Program-made: the position numbers and the translations under genes
The notes under the pieces: generated by a model
Database searches by the model: none
The model's input: only the letters and a program-made list of their open reading frames with translations
What the model was told of the DNA's origin: nothing
Assembly: GCA_034440575.1 (NCBI GenBank)
Contig: JAOTOL010001204.1
Span: 1-64,000, forward strand
Source of the DNA: Imbricaverruca yamaguchii
Lineage: Eukaryota; Arthropoda; Thecostraca; Neoverrucidae
Direction: 5' to 3'
Length of the DNA stretch: 64,000 nucleotides
Part shown: positions 55,940-64,000 of the stretch, piece after piece
Position numbering within the stretch: the stretch's first letter is position 1
Layout: every line of letters begins with the position of its first letter

Positions 55940-57017
55940 AGTTTCATCCGAGGGTGCGTAGTTCTCGCCAGACACAGGACTCGACGCATTTCCGCTGGAA
56001 GTTTGGCTGCTGGAGTCACTTAACTGAACCGGCGATACCTCTTGCATTGGGATATTTTTAGGATCCTAAAGCAACCTTCCAATGCAGTTCGTGCACAGGA
56101 AAACGTCCTTCCGAATTAGACTGTCATTCACCAGTTCGACTAGTTGCACAGATGGTGGCCTCACACCTTTGGTTATATGAGATTTATGGCACTTATACGG
56201 ATCAGAACAGCACCGCTGTATCATTACTCCGACCTTGCGAAATACCAGGATAAGACAGCACCGTTTCACTTTGTTAAGAAACAAATCTGTTCACCTCGTG
56301 CCTGGCGTCGATTGAGCACACGATTCCGATTCCACGCTCACGGTTTCATCAGGGGATTCCTTATTTCATCGCTCCGTTCGAGTCAGCCCGGTCGGTTTAT
56401 GCGGCGTAACTAGACCCCCCCCCCCATCTCCCTAAATAGCGGGGATAAACAAGACAGCGTGAACTGGGATCTAAGTTCACAGATAACGCTATCCCGTTTC
56501 ATACCAACTAGAGTCTGCGTGGATGTTGACTGCCGAACGTCCACTGTCCTCTGAAGCCCGTGAATACTTACCGGTGTGCATCAGGTAATGTTGCACATCT
56601 GACGTTTAATCGTGTCCCAGCCTGATCTAAATGTGAGTTTATTGTTGGAAATAAGATTAAGAAACATCGCAAAATTTGTTATCCAATGTCACGGGGTCAT
56701 ATTCTCAACATTTGCACAATTCAAAACATTGACTTCGGGAATCGAAACATGAGCTCATTGCGATTCAAACGATAAATAATTTTCATAATTTATATCTACA
56801 TAACACTAAGATATGGGCTCTGAAAGTTTGACCTTCAGTGCGAACTCAGAAAAACGCCGCGGGCAATAACTCGTGAACCGCCGCTCCAATTGAGCTAAAA
56901 AGCTTCGAAATCGTTTCACAGCCTCAGATAACTCTGTATGCCTATTTTCATCAAAATCTGTGACAGGAGGAGGTTAGGCCATGCTCGAGATATGGCACCA
57001 GGAATATTTGCCAAGTT
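55940..57017. other. Protease intron sequence, unassigned
   Basis: No motif recognised. A C-run lies at 56416-56426. Confidence 0.45.
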
Positions 57018-57253
57018 TTATTTCCTCAATATCATATGATGACCTTTCCTCGAAGATTAGAAAAAACGGTCCAAAATGACTTGGTGTTGGTGTATATTCT
57101 GGCATAACCCCTCGCCAAACCACAAGAAAAAATATTCTATTTTTGTGTGGTATATCGAATGGTTGTACCCTAATATACACCAAGACTACGTAACTTTCGG
57201 CTGTTTTTTGTCTAATATTTTGGGAAAGGTCATCATATGATATTGATGAAATA
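57018..57253. mobile_element. Small inverted-repeat element, 30-bp arms
   Basis: atttcctcaatatcatatga tgacctttcc (57020-57049) recurs inverted at 57223-57252 with one mismatch, and the similarity extends a few bases inward (attag). The size of about 235 bp and the shape suit a miniature inverted-repeat element. No target duplication was identified. Confidence 0.65.
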
Positions 57254-58360
57254 ATATGTTCCCGACCAGAGCGCTAAATAAGTTTTATTTCCATTTAATT
57301 TGCTACCATGAAGGGCATTTAAATAATGTAGCTTCTTTGCTTTTCTGATTATCTTGATGAGGATTTTCCTAAATTGTTTGTATTGAACTTCATTGTGTGA
57401 ATATGTATTTTTAATAAACTTCTTGCATAGTTTGTTTTTCGATTTATGGAACATGCTATGCCGGAGCTAATCCAGGCTTCCGTGGGGGTTTTACTCCTGC
57501 TTTGGGTACATTTTGTTTTGTAATATGCTGCATGCCATCTTCATATGCTGAGAGCAAATCATTGTATGCTATGTTTGGGTCATGGTTCTGGAGGAAGTTA
57601 TTAAATCTTGACATCAAATAGCGATTAAAGAAATGTTTGATTGTAAGGAGAATTTGATTGTAATCAAGTATTTCCTTTGAATAATTTGACTACTTTTTGC
57701 CTGGGCAGTTAATGTTATGAACACTGGAAAATGATCTGAAAGGTCTTCTATCACTGCCATTTTGTGGTGTATGTGGAAATACCTCTGCTCCTTGCTCTTG
57801 TGCACCATGATCTTTCCATTTTTGATGTGGTAGTTTACTTATAAGTCCCATAGATCTCCTAACACCTGCATTTGTTTTTCCCGTTTTGCCGCCAAATTTT
57901 CATGTACTATGATTTGTGTCTTGTTGTCACCCTTTTGATTGAATTTTGAGTCATAAACAGCATTCCTGTCATCAAGGTCTTGAAATTTTACCAACACTTA
58001 TTTTGTTACGAATTGTGGCACGCAGAAATTGAGCCTTTCTGCTTCACTCGAAGTTCCTCTTCTATTACCTTTTTTGTGATTTCCCTTGTTTTTTTCTGGT
58101 TTCTCATATGTGTCCGGTTATGCAGATGGGAATCCACCCCACCCAAAATCAGAGAATCCTTCCATGTATATTGTTCAATTTCGTCCATCCAATTGTTTGT
58201 GTTCGTTAGTTGCTCTTTTATCTGCATGTTTTCCTCCTTTAATTATCACATCTGCTCCTTGATTGCTTTACACTCTTCCTTGATATCCTGCATCATACAT
58301 CTAAGATCCATTTCAATTTTCTGTATTCCCCTTGGATCAATTTGTTTACATCCTCCATGA
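57235..58360 (-). pseudogene. Decayed LINE, ORF1 and endonuclease part
   Basis: In minus-strand order: DEIEQYTWKDSLILGGVDSH near 58200-58130 resembles the LEEYSRRDNLxIxG motif of LINE ORF1 proteins. VIEDLSDHFPVFITL near 57760 is the SDH block of an APE-type endonuclease. KNKLCKKFIKN with HNEVQYKQFRKIL and KKLHYLNAL near 57440-57300 is the linker before the reverse transcriptase. It is interrupted by stops and shifts. It could be the 5' half of the same element whose reverse transcriptase lies at 52030-53345. Confidence 0.7.
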
Positions 58361-58988
58361 CACACCCAGCCCAGTTGCCCAATCTATTACATATCAGCTA
58401 GAAAGTTTTCAGTTGCGTATATAATCTTAGTCTAGTTTTACTTACTAATTCACCAGCAGCAACCCAAGCACATAATCATACCAAACAAACAAAAAACACC
58501 AGAGCAAGACAGTCCGTATCCATTCCATGCCATACCGCTGCGTCGCTTATACTAGAAGGTACCGACCGAATGTTCGCCGTCACAGAACATAATATCAATA
58601 GTTATAAAGTCAGCAAGTGCTCTGTTGATCCCTGGTCATAGCTGATGGAATTTGACGATAGTAGTACTTGTGGTCGTGTGGTCTAAAGTATACGTGGCAT
58701 GCACTATATCCCTGATGTCAATGTGCATTCTATGCAAGCCTCAGCTAAACATCTGATTAGCCTAGCTTTTGAACAACTACATAATATGCATTTACTTTAA
58801 TGAATACCAATTTATGTGGACCTACATTTACTACACTACGTTGCATTAGCGAAATTCAAGCGTTATGATTGCTGGGAAATTGCAAGTTGGTGAAGGCCTT
58901 TATCATAAACCTTCGCTTAGTATTCAGTCTCACCGAACATTCGGTCGGACGTTACCTGCCCGACGGCTATTGACAGCAGACTCCATTT
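58361..58988. other. Protease intron sequence, unassigned
   Basis: No motif or repeat recognised. Confidence 0.45.
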
Positions 58989-59830
58989 TTAACCCGCGCC
59001 GTCTTTCCGGTCAAATCCTCACCCCCCGTCTCGGGAGGGGGCGGTTGAAGAATCCCCTCTAAAATCCAAACTAAGCAACGCACGAAAACGAAAAAGGTGT
59101 CATCGGAAAGCCCTCGACGAGTAGGATCCGGGTCCACACCCTAAAAAAAGTCCCCAAAGGTGACGTCACCAGGGGGGGCTAGATTTACACAACTTTTCAC
59201 GACTTACATTATGTTTTTTACTCTGGGGAGTTCATTTTGGGGATATATGAAAACATTACTTGGAATGAGAAAAGGACAGCGATATCGACCAGGGCTATTA
59301 TTTTTTTGGTCCCCCAAAAATAAAAATTGTGTTTTTTGGAAATTTCAAAATTTTGAATTTTCAAGTTTTCTATAATTTTCTTTTTCCATTGGGTAGAGCA
59401 GACCAAGAACAGTTGTTGGAAGTCACCTTGCCCCAATAAAAGATGCTTACTTGAGCCGGAATCTTGTATTTGAACTGCAAGATGGCAAATACGCAAAATT
59501 TATATTTAGTCAAAAACGGAAAAAAATGAAAAATTCAACTGGTATGTTTTGTTGCATCCGTAAGGATAAGCAAACGCTGAAAGTTTCATTAAAATATCTG
59601 TATCAGTTAAAGCGTGACGACTGATTGAACTTTTTTGGAGGCGACCTCACTTGACCTTGGCTAACTTGTTGACCCTAGATGACTTGACCTAAAAATTTTG
59701 AATTGCATGTCAAATTGACGTGGGAAAAGATATGCAAAATGTGGGCGCGCTGCCCTGCGCCGTTCGTCCACAATCCCGAAAAACCTGAGGGGGCGGTTGA
59801 AGACCCCCCCCCCGAGACGGGACGGGTTAA
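58989..59830 (+). mobile_element. TTAA nonautonomous element, family A copy 7 (complete)
   Basis: 842 bp with TTAA at 58989-58992 and 59827-59830, left end TTAACCCGCGCCGTCTTTCC and right end gagacgggacgggttaa. It has an intact ggtgacgtcacc at 59159-59170. It lies in the large protease intron, close to its 5' end. Confidence 0.92.
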
Positions 59831-60014
59831 CATCACAGGCACTTGGTTCCACAGGTACCAAGACCAAATGAATCAATGCGAAAACGCTCGTCACACAATA
59901 GTCACGAGCGATTTCGAATTAAATCACATGGTCTGATCCTGGTGTTTTGGTCCGCGGGCAGGTGCCAAGCTAGCCACCTCGCAGAGAATATACCTGAGGC
60001 GGCTGGACAACAGG

Positions 60015-60455
60015 TCTGACAATGCGGCACAGTGCCAGTCAGGGCTACTCAGCATGTACCCGAGACAGGTGGAAAATAGGTCCAACAATGCGGCACAGTG
60101 CCAGTCAGGGCTACTCAGCATGTACCCGAGGCAGGTGGACAACAAGTCTGACAATGCGGCATAGTGCCAGTCAGGGCTACTCAGCATGTACCCGAGGCAG
60201 GTGGACAACAGGTCTGACAATGCGGCACAGTGCCAGTCAGGGCTACTCAGCATGTACCCGAGGCAGGTGGACAACAGGTCTGACAATGCGGCACAGTGCC
60301 AGTCAGGGCTACTCAGCATGTACCCGAGGCAGGTGGACAACAAGTCTGACAATGCGGCACAGTGCCAGTCAGGGCTACTCAGCATGTACCCGAGACAGGT
60401 GGACAACAGGTCTGACAATACGGCACAGTGCCAGTCAGGGCTATCCAAAACGTAG
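60015..60455. repeat. 66-bp minisatellite, about 6.5 copies
   Basis: The unit tctgacaatgcggcacagtg, ccagtcagggctactcagca, tgtacccgaggcaggtggac, aacagg repeats every 66 bases with few differences. Because 66 is 22 codons, one frame on each strand stays open through the whole array. These give 22-residue repeats (plus: MRHSASQGYSACTRG...; minus: LSSPDWHCAALSDLL...). It lies 350 bases 3' of a protease exon, in the intron. Confidence 0.95.
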
Positions 60456-60808
60456 CAAACGGAAGAATATTAGTATGCTCATTATTCCGAGCACTGAAGA
60501 ATCGGTCCCAGTACTGTCTATCTTCTCTAAGTTCGACTAAGCGCAATTATAAGTAATGGTATTCATAGCGTTCATTTATTCTTATTACGTAGCCAATCGA
60601 TGACTTTTTTAAAGTTGGGTTTTCTGGCAATGTACCTGAGCCATGAGTACCATTTGGATTTGAATTTGCTATGACATGAGAATCCCTACTGGTATTCGAA
60701 TTACGAAAACATAATGGTCTCAGATTTTATTGGTGTATCTCTGGTCAGATTTTATTCAGAACCTCGATTTCAGTTCGGATTCGCATCCCGATAGTGCCAG
60801 ATTCTCAC

Positions 60809-60924
60809 CGCTTGCTGAAATCTGGCTCGATGACCACTTTTTGGATGGTGCGGATCTGTTCGAACTCATCGTGAACGGCGATGTCGTGCTCTCCGATCAC
60901 TATCTGGAACAGATGCACAGCGAA
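60809..60924 (-). CDS. Serine protease exon between His57 and Asp102
   Basis: This 116-base exon encodes FAVHLFQIVIGEHDI, then FEQIRTIQKVVIEPDFSK, the expected segment of an S1 protease between the His57 and Asp102 strands: the GEHD-type 70-loop and the IEPDF (IxHPxY-like) strand. It starts after a strong acceptor (tgtttccgtttcag) and ends at the donor GTGAGA. Its start phase (0) and end phase (two bases left over) fit the exons on either side exactly. An 85-codon plus-strand frame over the same bases is a shadow. Confidence 0.93.
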
Positions 60925-61240
60925 CTGAAACGGAAACATTACAAAGCGCATACATACGTGGAAAGGGCACCAACAGAGCTATCATGAACTGAAACAGACT
61001 TTGTGAACTGATAGGTATATCACAACCTGAAGCAGCGACAACCGAACTTCAAACGAGGCTGGAGGGTTGTCACGAATCGAAACAGGGATATTACGAACTG
61101 AGCCGGGGGTGGATCTAAGTAAAAATGAGGCAGATGCTTCACACTGAAATGAAGGCATCCCTCTACAACGGAGACATAGTGAATTGGAGCAGTGACATAT
61201 TGGATTGAAACAGAGGCATTATGAGCTGAGAGGGGAGTAT
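60925..61240. repeat. Degenerate repeat rich in gaactgaaacag
   Basis: Words such as gaactgaaacgg, gaactgaaacag, gaatcgaaacag, acgaactga and ggattgaaacag recur about every 30 bases on the plus strand just 5' of the exon (in gene sense), in the 1.3-kb intron. Confidence 0.6.
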
Positions 61241-62199
61241 AATTAACTGACGTCACCAGGGGATAGCCAGTCGGTCTTGCAGTCCTGCTGATCGACTGGC
61301 GAACGTGTTTGCATGAATAGTTGTAACCCTGATCTGTATGCAACACGATTGTCGTACAACACAAGCATACTCCCTGATATCGAAACCATTATCGAATCAT
61401 CAACAAGTAATTACCTGATCGAATTCGACGATTATCTTTATCATCCATCCAAAACCTCATAGACTCCAGAGTGTTTAATTCTAACTTCGCCGAATGACCC
61501 TTGGGTACTGTTAATCATATCTAGATGTTCCTCTCATGAGTGCTCTGAGATGCAAGTTCGTAAGATCATGCTCGCCAAGGACTCGAAGATCACAAGATTA
61601 TCTTGACCAATGGATTGGTATTGGATCAATGAGCATGAATTAATTTTCATGGAAGTTTTCTCATAATAGGACTCAGGATTCAGTAAGGATCATTAAATAC
61701 ATTCGTTTGAAAATTTAAACTCTGTGGAGTACAGCTGCGTCCTGAGCGATGGCTGAGTCGGATTGGCGTAGTTTCGTGGCAGCCGGAAAGGTGTATTGTG
61801 AGGCATAGGATTTGGCTGAGTCTTACGGGGTCCGGTTTGATACCGTGGAAAATAATTGTCGCACACACAAAGTGAGCAACAACTTGCCTTATGTCACGAA
61901 CTGAGCATTCTCGATAACAAATTATACTGGCATGCAAGAAATGATTTTTTCTCACTTTCCACTTTCTTCATAAGACTGGATTCATAATTTGTGCAAATTT
62001 TAAACCATCGTAGATTTCATCCGAATCCTAAGACCAGCTTCGGTTTGTTGTAGTCTAACGCAATAGCGCATATCTCCCAATATCAAGCGAGCTATCCTTA
62101 GCCCAGCAAGCTGTGCATATAACTGACGGAGAAAGCAGGGCTCTCTGGCCCTCAGATCGGCAAGCTGCGCCAGTGACGCAGAGAGCAGAGCTCCCTTAC
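61241..62199. other. Remainder of the 1.3-kb protease intron, unassigned
   Basis: Exon phases join across it (0 to 0), so no further exon is required. No mobile element was recognised. Confidence 0.55.
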
Positions 62200-62333
62200 C
62201 CTGAGATCACCAGACTCTATAGTTGACACACAATGTGCGGCAGTGATGACCCAGTTGACGTCGATCAAGGAACCGCCGCACCTGCTTTGGCCTGTGTCAA
62301 CCACCTGGATATCAGCCAGCCACGGAAACTGAC
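62200..62333 (-). CDS. Serine protease exon with His57
   Basis: This 134-base exon encodes QFPWLADIQ, then [17 protein letters not shown] with Cys42, catalytic His57 and Cys58, and ends [10 protein letters not shown]. It starts after the acceptor cctttcctcgcag with two bases that finish a Gly codon, giving GQFPW, the usual sequence about ten residues after the activation site. The donor is GTAAGG. The preceding exon (with the IVGG-like activation site) was not found between 62334 and 64000 and is probably beyond the window. Confidence 0.93.
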
Positions 62334-63378
62334 CTGCGAGGAAAGGCATCGTCAGCGATCGTCACACCTTGTCACTGACATAGTGACACTCTACGGCTAA
62401 AGTGTAGTTTCGAAACTCTATGGACGTAGCAGCAGAGGGTGGCAAGGAATCATGTTCGCGTGACATATATTTATCGGAACCTTGAACATCAGCCCTGTGG
62501 AAGCTGAGTAGAGAATTAATTCTAAATTGACTATCCTACTTACGAACACTCATTCCACTGGGTAAAAATTAGTGATTACGAGGTGAATGTAAGGATATTT
62601 ATTTGCACACTCATGTGAAATGTGTATGTCGAAGTATGTCCACGTAATGAGGAACTGAATATATCTCAGGTCTGCTTAATGAGACTGCCGAAGGGCCAAA
62701 ATCTCCAATGTATTTTCAAAAAATGACAGTATCACTATTCACTGTGCGCTTGGAAAGAACAGTACCGGTTAAGGATCAAACTGCTTAAGGAAAAAATATG
62801 ATTAGAAACACCCACTCACCGACTGTTAAAAAGGGTAGAAATTGTTATTCATGTAAGTACTACTTTTAGATCACATCATCTTAATTCCTTGGCAAGTTCA
62901 TATTCGTCCGCCATGTACCATTAAAGTAACATGTTGAACGCGTGCAACCATTGCACCTCCCAACTTTTTCCTATGGCGCATGAACGGCTGGAGAAAGAAC
63001 CTTCGGGTTTGTTGTATCTTGCTGTCTAACACGGTGATGAGTGATAAACGTAAGGATGTCACCATCGATCATTGTCTTCAACTTCCAGGCACATTTCTGA
63101 CGTGTTTGCATGTTACCGAATTATTCAGTCAACCAGTGCGCTACACGCATCCAAAGCACCTTGATGGCCACGATTGTGAAGCTTGAAGTGCGTATGCTGG
63201 TCATGAAGATTTACTGTTGCAACATGAACACATCACGTTTGCGTGGCTAACCTGTATTTTTTGGCTATATTTATGCGTAGCTAACCAGCTGGTATTTTTC
63301 ATAACCTGTGCATGCGCTGTTCAAGCTTGCGTTTTTGCCAATTTTACAGCACTGCTGTGTTGAAGAGCACAATGCTGG
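62334..63378. other. Unassigned sequence upstream of the first visible protease exon
   Basis: Searched on the minus strand for an exon ending in phase 1 with an IVGG-like segment. None was convincing. No repeats recognised. Confidence 0.45.
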
Positions 63379-64000
63379 TTAACCCACCCTATCTCAGAGT
63401 CTTTTTACAACAAATCGAGCGTGGTTTTTCACTGCTGGCTAAAAATTGCGCGTGGCAACGCATCAAAAGTTTGCATCCCACAACATTTTGGCATGTGCGA
63501 AAATTTTGAAGTCAGGTCATCTCGGGTCGACGCGGTTTTCAAGGTCAAGTGAAGTCCTTTTCAAAAATGGTCAACAAGTCGTTAGGCTTTAATGGGCAAA
63601 TATATTTGGATGACACTTTCAGCGTATCACTATCTTTACGAAGGCAACGAAATGCGTCAGAAGAAATTTTTGTTTTTGTTTTTGATGAAGTATTAGTTTT
63701 GCATCGTTGCCAATTGAGCTAAATCTAAGATTCTAGCTAAGGTATGCATGCTTTATGAGAGCACGTCGGCTTAGAGCAACGTTTTCTGTCGGCTCTACCC
63801 ATCAAAAGAAGATAAATTAAAAAAATTAAAAATCAAAATTTTGAGAAGGAAAAATTATGCTGTGAATTTTTTGGTGGGCTAGAAGGTCAGGTCCATAGGC
63901 GATTTCCTATTCCTTTTTTTCTTCAATTGACTTGTTTTTTAATCTCCCCGAAAATGAACTCCCCAGAGCCAAAAACACGATGTCATTCGTGATCAAATGA
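63379..64000 (-). mobile_element. TTAA nonautonomous element, family A copy 8 (diverged, runs off the window)
   Basis: It begins ttaacccaccctatctcaga at 63379 and then follows the inverted order of family A: caggtcatctcgggtcgacg, caaggtcaagtgaagtcc, gtcgttaggctttaatggg, tctacccatc, aaaatgaactccccagag. It is much more diverged than the other copies, so probably older or a different subfamily. Confidence 0.75.

Noticed and set aside
59924..60540. Repeat protein genes of 172 to 174 residues on both strands
   Set aside because: The frames stay open because the minisatellite unit is 66 bp. There is no splice or promoter context, and both strands are equally open.
60730..60987. 85-codon plus-strand frame with coding-like composition
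   Set aside because: It overlaps the minus-strand protease exon 60809-60924, which has splice sites, family motifs and matching phases. The plus frame is its shadow.
62540..62580. 14-bp microexon between tttttacccag and GTAAGT on the minus strand
   Set aside because: It has good-looking splice signals but no activation-site sequence, and its reading phase cannot be tested without the upstream exon.

Overview
The window reads as nuclear DNA of an invertebrate animal. There are no bacterial-style operons. Coding sequence is split by GT-AG introns up to about 26 kb long, and most of the DNA is transposon remains, minisatellites and dinucleotide runs. A crustacean or other arthropod with a large, repeat-rich genome fits, but nothing here fixes the taxon.

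One host gene is supported. It is a chymotrypsin-fold (S1) serine protease on the minus strand, in four exons at 62200-62333 (His57), 60809-60924, 34880-34983 (Asp102) and 28393-28778 (Ser195 and the stop codon). All exon phases agree and all splice sites are GT-AG, so about 245 codons are spread over 34 kb. The signal peptide, propeptide and activation site lie upstream of 62333, unseen or outside the window. Its introns hold most of the mobile DNA.

Layout. 1-5740: mostly unassigned, with degenerate short repeats and a tRNA-like SINE head. 5741-7069: a 35/37-bp GC-rich minisatellite. 8704-11527: two TTAA-flanked piggyBac-like nonautonomous elements. 11871-13160: a decayed piggyBac transposase on the minus strand. 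13236-16140: a 29-bp satellite with spaced higher-order insertions. 17146-19180: a LINE fragment. 20863-25990: a full-length, apparently intact CR1-like LINE with two open reading frames. 27522-28050: a 43-bp minisatellite just 3' of the protease gene.

28393-62333 is the protease gene. Its introns contain further TTAA elements and a Ty3/gypsy-type element (38290-44900) split by a dead CR1 copy (39021-43383). They also contain a foldback element (47336-48617), a second TTAA family (48631-49459), a TTAA element interrupted by a retroposon (49773-51417), pieces of a decayed LINE (52030-53345 and 57235-58360), an inverted-repeat element (53876-55343), an R2-like LINE scrap flanked by perfect hairpins (55377-55939), and a 66-bp minisatellite (60015-60455). 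A last, reversed TTAA element begins at 63379 and runs off the end.

The transposon layers form a relative chronology. A gypsy element landed in the protease intron and a CR1 landed in the gypsy RNase H domain. Separately, a retroposon landed in a TTAA element and a LINE 3' tail landed in the 43-bp array. The long frames open in several phases over the minisatellites are repeat artefacts, not genes.
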